This document shows positions 1 through 9,204 of a stretch of DNA of 64,000 nucleotides, piece by piece; the first letter of the stretch is position 1, and every line of letters begins with the position of its first letter. The stretch covers positions 1,798,001 to 1,862,000 of the forward strand of contig NZ_JABBGB010000001.1 in NCBI RefSeq assembly GCF_012927185.1, given 5' to 3'. The notes under the pieces are model-generated. The model had not been told where the DNA came from. It worked only from the letters and a program-made list of their open reading frames with translations, and ran no database searches. The translations under genes and the position numbers were made by a program. The DNA comes from Pseudoflavitalea sp. G-6-1-2 (GTDB lineage Bacteria > Bacteroidota > Bacteroidia > Chitinophagales > Chitinophagaceae).

Positions 1-2787
1 GAGATCCACTGAACCACTGATTCTGTTTGCAAGCAGACTGAAGTCCAATGCGAGATTGTGCGTAAGTGTAGGTTCCCAACGCAGTTTCTTATTGGCAGGA
101 CTTCCGATGGAGAGCATAGGAACTCCAAATGTGTAACTTGCACTTGCATAGGCAAGGGTTTTCATAGAAGAGGTAGTGATGTTGGGCACATTGCCTGTGA
201 GACCCGCTGTGTATCTGATCTGCAGCTGATTGATCCAATCAGGAGTTTTGATGAACTGCTCTTTCAGGATATCCCATTTTACACCTGCAGAGGCAAGAAT
301 CTGCTTGTTCAATCCGGCAGACGGATCGAACCGGCTGCTCTTATTGATCCTTGCGCTGGTACTGAATGCATACTTTCCTTTGTAGGTGTACGAGCCTGCG
401 AAATAATAGAAAATGTAACGATCGTCGAGTTTCTTCTTGTTGAAGTAATCAGCCATTCTGAATTGAGAATTGAGGCCGGTTACCGGGTTTTTGTTTCCAG
501 CTCCGCTCAATGTTGCGTAGTCTACACCGAAGCTCAGGTTGCTTACGGGGTTGTATCCGAACCTGGAATCCATGGTGTTGTCGAACACTGAACGCTGACG
601 TTCCAGACCGATGTTGAGATCAACACGATGATCGTGGTTGAAAGTGTGGTTCAGATCGAGTTGTGCACGGATATAGTAGTTGGTAGTGGTGCCACGATCT
701 TCTCTGAGCATGGCCCCTTTGGGAATATTGAAAATCGTGTTGGTGTTTACAATATTGGAGAAGTCGTTGATCAGAGCACGGGCTTCGTATGAATCTTCTT
801 TGTAGAGATCGCTTTTCAGATCATTTATCTTTTCAGTTTTGTAACTGAGATTGAAAGAGAGCGCTTTGCTGAACTGATAGGTAAGCGTAGATTGAAGGCG
901 AAGCGTATTGGTGTTAGATGTAAGCTCATAATCCTTGAAATCGTTCAGGGGATAGTAATTCATATCCATGAGCCCTGCCGCGTTCAGCTTGTTGATCATT
1001 TCGTTGCTGAACCTTCTGGGGAGCGCATTTGCGCTGCCGTCTGCTTTGCGCAGTCTCAGATAGGGCAACATTTTCAGTGCCCCCGGAACATCGGAATTGG
1101 ATCCTGCTCCAAATCTTTTCAATGCGGAAATATCCTGATCGTTCACTGTATAGTTGGCGCCGATATTCAGAGTAAGTTTGCTGGTGAGTTTGATCTCAGT
1201 ATTGAAATTGACGTTGCTCTTTTTGAAGTTATCTCCTTTGTAGAGGCCTATTCCTTTCAAAAATGCAAATGATGCGTAGTAGTTGAAACGATCGCTCGGA
1301 GCTGCGCTGATGCTGACTGTATTGTCTGAGCTCCAGGCGCTGTTGAGGTATGTTTTTTCTACTTCTTTGGAGTTGTTGTAGTTGGTGATCTCTTCAATTC
1401 TTTTGTCGCGTTCTTCGGCAGTGATCTTTCCTTCTTCAAAATCGAAGAATGCTCCATAGATATCAGTGTACGAATCGCGGGCATTCAGACCGGTAATTCT
1501 GTTAGGCCAGAAATCCGGGTCAGGATCTGCATAGAATTTGTTTTTTTCATAATCAGCCAGTTCTTTGGAATTCATAAGATTGAGGTAGGATAAGCGGGGT
1601 CTTTCATTCATGTTGAATGAAGAGCGGAAAGTGACTTTAGGATTGAGGGTCTTTCCTTTTTTGGTATTGATCACAATTACACCATTGGTGGCTTTCACGC
1701 CCCAGATGGCTGCTGCGGCTGCATCACGGAGGAGTGTAACGGTTTCAACGTCGTTCGGATTAATGGTAGAGAGCGTTCCTTCGATGGGAAATCCATCAAC
1801 TACTACCAGCGGTTGCTGACTGCCGAAGGTAGATACGCCACGCATGAGAATGGACGGATCTTCCTGCCCTTCCATGCCATTGGCGCTTTTGTTGATCATG
1901 AGGCCGGGTGCCATTCCTTCGAGCAGGTTCAGCAGATCGGGTGAGGTTCTGCGTTCCAGCTCTTTTGAGGTGATGATGGTGAAGGAGCCGGTGGCCCTTT
2001 CTTTCGGTATCTTCTGGTAACCGGTGTTTACAGAAACGGTTACATCTCCAAGAGATGAAACTTTTGTTCTTACTTCCATATTGATGGTCGATCTGCCTGC
2101 AACGGCGATCTCCTTCGTTTCGTAGGATACACTGGTGAAAACCAGTATGGCATTGTCTTCTACCTGATCGAGTACGAACTCTCCTTTGCTGTTGGTGGCT
2201 GCACCGCGTTCTGTTCCTTTGATGGTAACGGTTACGCCTGCGACGGGTTCTCCGTTTTCATTGGTGACTTTGCCGCGCACTTCTCTTCCGGGTTTAGCCC
2301 AGAGTAATGAAGCAGGAGTTACAACCTTTTTTGGTGAGATCACAATGGTTCTTTTCTGAATGGAGAACTCATACGAATGATCGTTGAGCAGTTCCGTGAG
2401 AAAGCTGGCCAGCGGCATCTTGTCTGCATTGATGGTAACCGGCGGCATCTTCTCCAGTATCTCTGCATCGTAGAACAGCACAAAGCCCGTCTGATTTTCG
2501 ATGGCATTGAATACTTTGATCAGCGGCACCTTCTTTCCGGTGAAGCTGACAGATTGTGAAACACCCGTGGCGCTTATATGCATGCAGAAGCCAAGGATGA
2601 TGAGGGTGAAAATCGAGAGCCTCATAAGCAGTTGTTTTTTGAAGGCCGGCCCAAAGCCTTTAAGCCTCGCCCGGACATGGTCGTTTCCGGGTTGGCTGTC
2701 AATTTCGGTTCGGGTGTGCATAGGGCACCGGCCTGTGGTTTGAAGACCCGCATGGGATGGGTCTTTCCAAAGAACATTTAATTGCAT
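1..2787 (-). CDS. SusC/RagA-like TonB-dependent outer-membrane receptor with STN domain (3' end outside window)
   Basis: The gene runs off the left edge, so about 929 N-terminal residues are visible. In order they show a 54-residue leader, a hydrophobic signal segment (MRLSIFTLIILGF), an STN (secretin/TonB short N-terminal) domain at about residues 80-150, a carboxypeptidase-regulatory-like beta-sandwich at about 170-250 (REVRGKVTNENGEPVAG), a plug domain with the SusC motif VVVDGFPIEGTL, and the start of the barrel. SusC proteins with STN domains import a ligand across the outer membrane and signal to a FecR anti-sigma factor, which is encoded directly upstream here. I chose ATG 2787 because the reading frame is open and a long charged leader before the signal segment is common in this family's Chitinophagaceae members. 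ATG 2625 is the alternative. The SusD partner would lie beyond the left edge. The substrate cannot be told from this sequence. Confidence 0.93.
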   Translation of the reverse strand, partial: MQLNVLWKDPSHAGLQTTGRCPMHTRTEIDSQPGNDHVRARLKGFGPAFKKQLLMRLSIFTLIILGFCMHISATGVSQSVSFTGKKVPLIKVFNAIENQTGFVLFYDAEILEKMPPVTINADKMPLASFLTELLNDHSYEFSIQKRTIVISPKKVVTPASLLWAKPGREVRGKVTNENGEPVAGVTVTIKGTERGAATNSKGEFVLDQVEDNAILVFTSVSYETKEIAVAGRSTINMEVRTKVSSLGDVTVSVNTGYQKIPKERATGSFTIITSKELERRTSPDLLNLLEGMAPGLMINKSANGMEGQEDPSILMRGVSTFGSQQPLVVVDGFPIEGTLSTINPNDVETVTLLRDAAAAAIWGVKATNGVIVINTKKGKTLNPKVTFRSSFNMNERPRLSYLNLMNSKELADYEKNKFYADPDPDFWPNRITGLNARDSYTDIYGAFFDFEEGKITAEERDKRIEEITNYNNSKEVEKTYLNSAWSSDNTVSISAAPSDRFNYYASFAFLKGIGLYKGDNFKKSNVNFNTEIKLTSKLTLNIGANYTVNDQDISALKRFGAGSNSDVPGALKMLPYLRLRKADGSANALPRRFSNEMINKLNAAGLMDMNYYPLNDFKDYELTSNTNTLRLQSTLTYQFSKALSFNLSYKTEKINDLKSDLYKEDSYEARALINDFSNIVNTNTIFNIPKGAMLREDRGTTTNYYIRAQLDLNHTFNHDHRVDLNIGLERQRSVFDNTMDSRFGYNPVSNLSFGVDYATLSGAGNKNPVTGLNSQFRMADYFNKKKLDDRYIFYYFAGSYTYKGKYAFSTSARINKSSRFDPSAGLNKQILASAGVKWDILKEQFIKTPDWINQLQIRYTAGLTGNVPNITTSSMKTLAYASASYTFGVPMLSIGSPANKKLRWEPTLTHNLALDFSLLANRISGSVDL

Positions 2788-2927
2788 AAATTAGCAACAG
2801 TTTTGGGTTGAATAAATGAATAGCATAGTCTGCAACGGCTATCTTGAAATGATCACCCGATACTCACGGAGCCCGGTCACGACCCGGGTTTCGTTTTTTC
2901 AGACAATCACGTAGTTTGGTCTGTTGG

Positions 2928-4058
2928 TTATGGTTTTACTATCAGTTTCTTCGATCCTTCGAGTTTGAAATTCAGGTTGAGTGATGATAATAAATTCAGC
3001 ATTTCGTTCAACGTGAGATCACGCTGCATTTTCCCTGCGAATACTCTGTCGGGAATCTTTCCTTCGTACTGCACTTCTATATCGTACCACCTGCTTAGCT
3101 GACGCATCACGCCAGGTACATTGGCATTTACAAAACAGAAGAGGCCGTTCTTCCAGGCGATCACCGGCCCGGTATCCAGCTTTGTTACTGTTATCGCTCC
3201 ATCGGAAACTGATGCCTGATGATCGGGCGTCAGCAGTTTCGACAGTTGCGATACTGCTCCGGATACCTTCACGCTGCCTTCTATCAGTGTGGTTTGCTCC
3301 AGCGGTTCATCTGCATAGGCATTTACATTGAAATGTGTGCCCATCACTTCGATCTGTTGTTTAGGAGTGAGCACACGGAAGGGGCGTTGCTGATCGGGCG
3401 CCACTTCGAAATAGGCTTCGCCTGTTAGTTCCACTTTTCTTTCATTGCCGGCAAATGCAGCAGGGTAGCGGATTGTACTGGCTGCATTCAGCCAAACTGC
3501 AGATCCGTCGGGCAGTCTCAGCTGAAACTGTCTGCCTCTGGGCGTCGACATGGTATGCCAGGCGAGGGCTGTGTTGCCTGTGCCGGCATTGTTGTCGTAC
3601 GTTAATTGTCCGTTCTGAACAATCAGTTTTACACCGTTCTCCTGAATGGTGCTTCCGTTCTGCATATCATCCAGCACTATCTGTCTGCCATCGGGCAGCG
3701 TGAGAATAGCGCCTTCTTTTCCGGGTGCCACATCATGAACTTTGGCAACAGGCTCCGATGCCGGTGGCTTACCGGAATCGTTCATCCATAGATAAGTGCC
3801 GAAGGCAATGGCCAGCACCGCTGCTGCAACGCTGATGCGGAACCAGAGTCTGCGCGTTACCGGCCTTTGCTGAAAGGGCTGTGGGCGGCTGTTCTCCAGA
3901 TCATCCCAGGATGCATCCATCAGATCGCGGAGGACAGGTTCATTTTCCGGATCATTGCTCAGCATAAAAAGCTCCTGCTGCTCTGCCTCTGTTGCATTGG
4001 CGGCCAGCTGTTTTTGAAACAGGTATTGTAGTCGTTGGGTATTGTTCACAGTAAACAA
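2928..4058 (-). CDS. FecR-family anti-sigma factor (DUF4974 C-terminus)
   Basis: This 376-residue protein has an N-terminal cytoplasmic anti-sigma region (about 1-70), one membrane span at about 71-92 (RISVAAAVLAIAFGTYL), a periplasmic FecR domain at about 170-265 (STPRGRQFQLRLPDGSAVWLN is typical), and a DUF4974 secretin/TonB-like domain at about 305-376. FecR proteins hold an ECF sigma factor inactive until a TonB receptor with an STN domain signals ligand binding. The sigma factor lies upstream at 4162-4791 and the receptor downstream from 2787, giving the standard sigma/anti-sigma/SusC order. Length and domain order are typical. Confidence 0.95.
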   Translation of the reverse strand: MFTVNNTQRLQYLFQKQLAANATEAEQQELFMLSNDPENEPVLRDLMDASWDDLENSRPQPFQQRPVTRRLWFRISVAAAVLAIAFGTYLWMNDSGKPPASEPVAKVHDVAPGKEGAILTLPDGRQIVLDDMQNGSTIQENGVKLIVQNGQLTYDNNAGTGNTALAWHTMSTPRGRQFQLRLPDGSAVWLNAASTIRYPAAFAGNERKVELTGEAYFEVAPDQQRPFRVLTPKQQIEVMGTHFNVNAYADEPLEQTTLIEGSVKVSGAVSQLSKLLTPDHQASVSDGAITVTKLDTGPVIAWKNGLFCFVNANVPGVMRQLSRWYDIEVQYEGKIPDRVFAGKMQRDLTLNEMLNLLSSLNLNFKLEGSKKLIVKP

Positions 4059-4161
4059 GGTTTAGTTGTGATAAATAGGACAGGTATGAGCTATAACGAA
4101 CGAGGGAAACGAGACTACCAGTGGGGGATAAAATATTTTTTGAGGAAGATGAAATGCCCTG

Positions 4162-4791
4162 TCAGTGCGGATTGCGCGAGCATAACTCAATAATGGCGGC
4201 AGCTGCCACTACGGTACTGTGTTTCTCAACATGGTTTCTTACAGACCTGATGGCTTCCGTCATATGATTGCGAACGGTGTTGGGGGAGAGCTGCAGCTTT
4301 GCCGCAATCTGTTCGTAACTGAGATGATGGTCGCGGCTGAGTGTGAAGATGATTTTTTTCTGAGGAGGAAGCAGGGCGATAGCATTGCGATAGATCCTGC
4401 GCAATTCTTTTTCGTGCAATGCATCGGCGGGTTCATTGAGCGCCGTGCTCATAGCATTGTAGAGCAGTTGCTGGAAAGCCTGTTCCCGTCCGGCTTTGCG
4501 GAAAATATCGAGCACCAGGTTCTGCGTCATTTTTTTGATGTAGGGGAGAAGCAAGGTCTGTTCGGGGAGGCTGGCCCTCTTTTCCCAAACGCGCGTGAAT
4601 ACTTCCTGCACTACTTCTTCTGAGAGATCTTTGGATTTGGTGAGATAGAAAGCGAAGGAGAAAACGGACTGCTGAAATCGTTCATAGATTACCTGGAAAG
4701 CAGTTGCATTCCCTTCAGCCAGTTGTTGCAACAACTGCGCGTCATTGTATGAGGCTTCCTTAACCAAACGAGAGGGGTGTTGAATATGCAA
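4162..4791 (-). CDS. ECF RNA polymerase sigma factor (FecI/SigW-like)
   Basis: The 209-residue product has sigma region 2 at about residues 30-90 (FAFYLTKSKDLSEEVVQEVF) and sigma region 4 at about 135-180 (LPPQKKIIFTL, then the helix-turn-helix LSYEQIAAKLQLSPNTVRNH). It belongs to the large Bacteroidota group of ECF factors paired with FecR anti-sigma proteins. It is expected to direct transcription of the adjacent TonB receptor operon when released. It is the first gene of the minus-strand trio, 103 bp upstream of the fecR-like gene. The first in-frame ATG gives a normal family length. Confidence 0.95.
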   Translation of the reverse strand: MHIQHPSRLVKEASYNDAQLLQQLAEGNATAFQVIYERFQQSVFSFAFYLTKSKDLSEEVVQEVFTRVWEKRASLPEQTLLLPYIKKMTQNLVLDIFRKAGREQAFQQLLYNAMSTALNEPADALHEKELRRIYRNAIALLPPQKKIIFTLSRDHHLSYEQIAAKLQLSPNTVRNHMTEAIRSVRNHVEKHSTVVAAAAIIELCSRNPH

Positions 4792-4959
4792 CTTACAACA
4801 TTACCCAAAACTCTGCGCAATAAAATTGGCTGAAGTGCTTTGCAGATGGACAGTTGTTGCCGGTTATTTTTCATCGGATACCGGTTTCCGGGCATATTAA
4901 ATTACCCTTAAACCGGTACTGATAGCGGAAAAGAGGAGATGGCTCAGAAAGGGAAAGCC

Positions 4960-4967
4960 TAACTTTG
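4960..4967 (+). promoter_or_regulatory. Bacteroidota -7 promoter element for the GNAT gene
   Basis: TAACTTTG matches the TAnnTTTG consensus of Bacteroidota primary-sigma promoters exactly. It lies 20 bp before the ATG at 4988. No convincing -33 TTG was seen. The call is by consensus only. Confidence 0.55.
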
Positions 4968-4987
4968 CATCGAGCAGCAATCATACA

Positions 4988-5524
4988 ATGAACAATATTC
5001 TTTACAGATCACTCCGTTACGAAGACCTTAGCCTGATCAGAGACATCGATCGAAGCGAGGAGATTTTTTCGATGTACAAATTGAAGGAAGGGCGGTTGAT
5101 TGCTGAGCCTCACCGTGAATCAGTTACAGACTGGGATGAAGTTGAACTGGAACAACTGATTTTGAATCAGCAGGTGATCCTGCAAAATAAAGGAGTGGTG
5201 ATCGGTGCATTCGATCATCAGAAACTGATTGGTGCAGCTTCCGTGGAAAATCTGCGTCGTGGTAATTCAGCTGCGTATTTTAAACTGGATATTCTTTATG
5301 TGAGCAAAAGATACAGAGGACACAGAATCGGAAAACACCTGATGAATTTCTGCAAAACAATTGGCAGGAATTTCGGCGGCGATAAACTCTACATATCGGC
5401 AACGCCCACCAAGCATACTGTTGATTTCTATATGAGGCATGGTGCAGTGCTCGCAGAGGAAACGGATACCGCGTTGCTGGAGAAAGAGCCCGATGATATT
5501 CATCTTGAGCTGTTTGTTGGATAA
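4988..5524 (+). CDS. GNAT-family N-acetyltransferase
   Basis: The 178-residue protein carries the GNAT acetyl-CoA-binding signature (RYRGHRIGKHLMNFC at about residues 104-118), preceded by the beta4 strand (AAYFKLDILYVSKRY) and followed by a typical C-terminal segment ending in HLELFVG. It should transfer an acetyl group from acetyl-CoA to an amine, but the substrate is unknown. It is monocistronic, with a perfect -7 element upstream and a strong hairpin terminator 25 bp after the stop. Confidence 0.85.
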   Translation: MNNILYRSLRYEDLSLIRDIDRSEEIFSMYKLKEGRLIAEPHRESVTDWDEVELEQLILNQQVILQNKGVVIGAFDHQKLIGAASVENLRRGNSAAYFKLDILYVSKRYRGHRIGKHLMNFCKTIGRNFGGDKLYISATPTKHTVDFYMRHGAVLAEETDTALLEKEPDDIHLELFVG

Positions 5525-5549
5525 ATATTCCGTAACAAAAAATATGAAG

Positions 5550-5583
5550 CAAGCCCCGGAATCCTTCCGGGGCTTGAGTTTTA
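5550..5583. terminator. Bidirectional rho-independent terminator
   Basis: A perfect 12-bp stem (5550-5561 paired with 5565-5576, core AAGCCCCGGAA) closes a 3-nt loop, followed by AGTTTT on the plus strand and an A-rich tract before it that reads as T-rich on the minus strand. It serves the GNAT gene and the convergent gene ending at 5617. Confidence 0.85.
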
Positions 5584-5616
5584 AAGGCTAATGATTATGA
5601 TTGATGATTGGAGTTG

Positions 5617-6783
5617 TTAGTCGAAATCCCAATTGATGAACGGGAGACTTCTCTTGCTGTTTTCATTCCACAGACCGAACTGAAATCCGCGCAGGTGTTT
5701 GCATCGGTTCACAAGTCCGATCTGAACGCCACGTCCTTCAACGTTTTTGTTGATCAGACCCGAAACCACCACGCCTTCGAATCGAGCACTTTCATTCCGG
5801 AGACCTGTAATGTTGAGTCCTCTTGACCTCGTAACATAACATAGCAATCCGTTGATGGCAACACCGCGCATATCTGCGTTTCCTACAAGACCGCCACCAC
5901 TGAGGCTTACACCCTTAATGCTTTCCTTCATTTCATCCCATGGAATAGTATCAGACATTTCAGCAAGTTTTCGCGTACTTTTCGGTGTGCCGAAAAGTAC
6001 GTACATGGTAAATACGGCAGACAATACATCTGCACTGAGGTTCACGCCTGAGATGGTGAGTGAATCACCTTCGTTCAGGCCAAGCGTTTGCAGTCCGAGA
6101 TTAACACCACTGATAAAACTTGCATTGCTGGGTGTGAACCAGATTACATCCCGTCTTTGGATATGTGCAGACGGAGGCGGAAACAAGTGCCTCCCTGTAT
6201 TGCAATCGAGTGTGGATGTGGAATCGTAATAGAAGAACTCTCCGCATTTTTCAAACAATAGGTCGATGCCATGATCGGAGAAGTAGGGAAGCAGTGCCAC
6301 TTCTTCAGTACCCATGCTATCTGCATTTTGCATGATGGCAGTTCTGGAAGGGAATTGCTTTGGCGCTTTATCAAGCGTGAAAGTTTGTCTGTATTTGGAG
6401 AGATAGATAGTAGTGAAAATTTCTTTGCCTGCGGTATTACTACGCGAAATGGAGCCGATCTCACTGGGATGTATTCTGAAGATGGTGTCTCTGTACATGC
6501 CAACCACAGTATGTTTCGTGTAAGACTCGTAATAAATGCTGTCGTTTCGGATATCAGTGATACGCACAATGCGTCTGCCTCCATAAGTTGGATTGATGGT
6601 GTACACGCAGTTGCGATAGAGATAGAAAGATTTTTCTTTACGGGGACTGAAATCTTCTTCGCCGAATACATCCTTCTTTTTGTAAACGGGTGTGAACAGG
6701 AGATTCTGCACCAGACTGTCCTGCGAAACAGCTATCTCCGGAACTAATGTTGTGATGATGATTGCAGCGATCAATAATTTCAT
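5617..6783 (-). CDS. Exported protein with LA_2272-like surface repeats
   Basis: The 388-residue protein starts with a signal peptide (MKLLIAAIIITTLVPEIAVS, probable cleavage after residue 20). The N-terminal half (about 60-160) is a beta-rich domain with no family I can name. The C-terminal half (about 220-380) has degenerate glycine-rich repeats of the form G-x-N-I/L-G-L-x-N (for example GVNLGLQTLGL, GVNLSADVLS, VSGLINKNVEGRGVQIGLVN, FQFGLWNENS), as in LA_2272-family surface repeat proteins of Bacteroidota and Leptospira. An extracytoplasmic or surface location is likely. The biochemical role is unknown. A -7 element sits upstream at 6800-6807. Confidence 0.75.
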   Translation of the reverse strand: MKLLIAAIIITTLVPEIAVSQDSLVQNLLFTPVYKKKDVFGEEDFSPRKEKSFYLYRNCVYTINPTYGGRRIVRITDIRNDSIYYESYTKHTVVGMYRDTIFRIHPSEIGSISRSNTAGKEIFTTIYLSKYRQTFTLDKAPKQFPSRTAIMQNADSMGTEEVALLPYFSDHGIDLLFEKCGEFFYYDSTSTLDCNTGRHLFPPPSAHIQRRDVIWFTPSNASFISGVNLGLQTLGLNEGDSLTISGVNLSADVLSAVFTMYVLFGTPKSTRKLAEMSDTIPWDEMKESIKGVSLSGGGLVGNADMRGVAINGLLCYVTRSRGLNITGLRNESARFEGVVVSGLINKNVEGRGVQIGLVNRCKHLRGFQFGLWNENSKRSLPFINWDFD

Positions 6784-6799
6784 ATCAGCATGTTTGCAA

Positions 6800-6807
6800 C
6801 AAACCTA
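6800..6807 (-). promoter_or_regulatory. Bacteroidota -7 promoter element for the surface-repeat gene
   Basis: TAGGTTTG on the minus strand matches TAnnTTTG exactly, 16 bp before the start codon at 6783. The call is by consensus only. Confidence 0.5.
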
Positions 6808-6999
6808 TCACATGCATATGGCTACGCATAACGGCAGACTGCGGCAGGGTAATGAATAACAGCAGAAAGCCTGAATCATATTGATGTCTGAACCTGGTGG
6901 TCGCAGTAACTGCAAACAAATGATTTTTATTGTTTATCTGTTTGCGAAATTCCGTAATCCCGTTTCCATTGTTATGGATTTTCAGTAATTTTCTCCCAC

Positions 7000-7992
7000 A
7001 TGGACGCCAAAACCCTACAACAACTGCTTTTCAAAAAGATCAGGGAACAACTTCCTGCCCATCTTTCCCTTGCTGACGAACTGGGCGAACTGCTCGATCT
7101 CAGTCCAGACAGCGTATACCGCCGAATCCGCGGAGAGAAACCTGTTGATCTCAGCGAGCTGCAGGCCATCTGCAAACATTACCAGATTTCACTCGATGGA
7201 TTACTGCAACTGGAATCGGAAGCCGTGATTTTTCAGGCACCCGGAGTAGGGAACAAATTCATTCCATTTACACAGCATATGCAGGGGATGCTGCAACAGT
7301 TCCGGTATTTCAACAGCTTCAAAAAAAAGGAGATCCATTATCTCTGCAAAGACACACCCTTCTGGTACTTCTTTTTATTTCCGGCAATGGCGGCTTTCAA
7401 AACTTTTTTCTGGTGCCGTACCATCAATAATGAACCGGAGTTTCAGCAAAGTAAATTTTCATTGCAGGCTTATCCTGCCGATGAATGCCGGGCTATCGGT
7501 TACTCCATACTCGAAGAGCACAATAAAATGAATTCAACAGAGCTGTGGAATCTCGAAAGCATTCACAGCAGCATCAATCAGGTGGCCTATTACAGAGATG
7601 CCGGTATTTTTCTGGAAAGAAAAGATCTGCTGGCAGTAGTGGACGATTTCATTCAAATGCTCGATCATCTTCAAAAGCAGGCAGAACGTGGCACCACCTT
7701 CATGCCCGGCGATGGAGAGCTGAAACCACAGGGCAGTCTTCAGTTCTATGTGAACGAACTGATACTCGGCAACAATACCATTCTGCTTACACTCGACGAT
7801 CAGCAGATCTCCATGATCACTTACAGCGTATTCAACTATATCTCCACGCGCGACGAACGATTCACCGAAAAAGCATTCGGAACTTTCAATACCCTGCTCA
7901 GCAGATCGACACTCATCAGCCGTTCGGGAGAAAAAGAAAGAAACCGTTTTTTCAATACGCTTCGCGATAAGGTGAACCGCCTCAAAGATTAA
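7000..7992 (+). CDS. Helix-turn-helix transcriptional regulator (Cro/C1-like N-terminus)
   Basis: Residues about 22-68 form a helix-turn-helix (LADELGELLDLSPDSVYRRI then ELQAICKHYQISLDGLL), similar to Cro/C1/BetR-type domains. The remaining 260 residues are mostly helical, with no catalytic motif visible, and resemble the long helical C-terminal halves of many Bacteroidota single-domain regulators. The ATG at 7000 fits the onset of the HTH domain. The beta-propeller gene starts 18 bp after its stop, so the two are probably cotranscribed. Confidence 0.75.
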   Translation: MDAKTLQQLLFKKIREQLPAHLSLADELGELLDLSPDSVYRRIRGEKPVDLSELQAICKHYQISLDGLLQLESEAVIFQAPGVGNKFIPFTQHMQGMLQQFRYFNSFKKKEIHYLCKDTPFWYFFLFPAMAAFKTFFWCRTINNEPEFQQSKFSLQAYPADECRAIGYSILEEHNKMNSTELWNLESIHSSINQVAYYRDAGIFLERKDLLAVVDDFIQMLDHLQKQAERGTTFMPGDGELKPQGSLQFYVNELILGNNTILLTLDDQQISMITYSVFNYISTRDERFTEKAFGTFNTLLSRSTLISRSGEKERNRFFNTLRDKVNRLKD

Positions 7993-8010
7993 CCCCAAAT
8001 CAAACCATAC

Positions 8011-9204
8011 ATGAGACTTATCCTTTTTTGTTGTCTGTTTCTATACAGCCTCAGTACTATTGCACAACCCGTAAATGCGAAAGCTGAATGGCGCGTAGCT
8101 ACTGCATCACCCATTGTTGGAGATGCCTGCATCGATGCAGGTAATATTTACTTCGGCAATGAAGCCGGTAAGGTTTTTTGCCAAGCATTGAAAAATGGAA
8201 AACTTATCTGGGAGAAACAATTGCCCGGCGCTGTGCGTAGTAAACCAGCTGTTGTTAATGGAAGTCTGATCATCAATTGCAATAACGGAGTGCTATATGA
8301 GCTAAATAAAAGCACCGGTGAAATAATCTGGGAGTTCAGTACCAAAGGCGAAAAGCAATACGATTTCTGGGATTACTATCGTTCATCCCCTGTGCATGTA
8401 AATGGATTGATCTATTTCGGAAGCGGCGACTATCACGTGTATGCAATCGATGCAGTTACAGGAAAAGAGCGTTGGAAGTTTGCCACAGGCGGCATTGTGC
8501 ATGCAGACCCCGCTATTCAAAATGATATGCTATACATAGGAAGTTACGATGGTAAATTCTATGCGTTGAATGCCACAACAGGCCAGCAATTATGGCAATT
8601 CAAAACTATCGGCGACCGCAACTTCCCCAGAGGAGAAGTTCAGAAAGCTGCACTCGTTACCAATGAAGCAGTGATCTTCGGAAGCAGAGATTACAATATT
8701 TATGCGCTAAATAAATCCAACGGAATTGGCCTTTGGAATATGAAGGAAATTGGCAGCTGGATCACCGCCACACCGTTGCTTCATAAAAACAATCTCTTCT
8801 TCGGAACCTCCGATACACATGCGTTCTATTCATCTTCTGCAGAGGACGGAACCGTGAAATGGAAAACGCCGATCCCGTTCCGCTCTTACAACACTCCACT
8901 CGTTGCCGATTCACTGATACTGGCCGGCTGCTTCAACGGCATGCTCTATGCCTTCGATGTAACCACCGGTAAAATTCACTGGCAGTTTCAGACAGATGGA
9001 AGCAAAAAGAATTACTCCACCGTTTACGATGCAAATGGTCATTTCAGAAAAGACTTCGTGATGTACGGAGATAACAAAGTAACCGGAGCAGCTGAGAAAA
9101 AGATATTCGATCTCGGAGCCGTGCTGGCCACTCCTGTTCAGCACAATGGCATGTTGTACTTCGGCGCAACCGATGGTACTTTTTATGCAGTGAAACAGCC
9201 TTAG
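8011..9204 (+). CDS. Exported PQQ-type beta-propeller repeat protein
   Basis: The 397-residue protein starts with a signal peptide (MRLILFCCLFLYSLSTIAQ). At least six PQQ/BamB-like blades follow, with repeated patterns such as YAIDAVTGKERWKF, YALNATTGQQLWQF and YAFDVTTGKIHWQF. There is no visible quinoprotein active-site Cys pair or large dehydrogenase domain, so a binding or scaffold role in the periplasm is more likely than enzymatic activity. Its stop codon overlaps the stop of the convergent oxidase gene by 4 bp (9201-9204). Confidence 0.85.
   Translation: MRLILFCCLFLYSLSTIAQPVNAKAEWRVATASPIVGDACIDAGNIYFGNEAGKVFCQALKNGKLIWEKQLPGAVRSKPAVVNGSLIINCNNGVLYELNKSTGEIIWEFSTKGEKQYDFWDYYRSSPVHVNGLIYFGSGDYHVYAIDAVTGKERWKFATGGIVHADPAIQNDMLYIGSYDGKFYALNATTGQQLWQFKTIGDRNFPRGEVQKAALVTNEAVIFGSRDYNIYALNKSNGIGLWNMKEIGSWITATPLLHKNNLFFGTSDTHAFYSSSAEDGTVKWKTPIPFRSYNTPLVADSLILAGCFNGMLYAFDVTTGKIHWQFQTDGSKKNYSTVYDANGHFRKDFVMYGDNKVTGAAEKKIFDLGAVLATPVQHNGMLYFGATDGTFYAVKQP

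Noticed and set aside
2870-2897. Hairpin AGCCCGG/CCGGGTT followed by TCGTTTTTTC on the plus strand
   Set aside because: It looks like a terminator, but only for plus-strand transcription, where no gene ends. The flanking genes read on the minus strand, so I left it out as a functional call.
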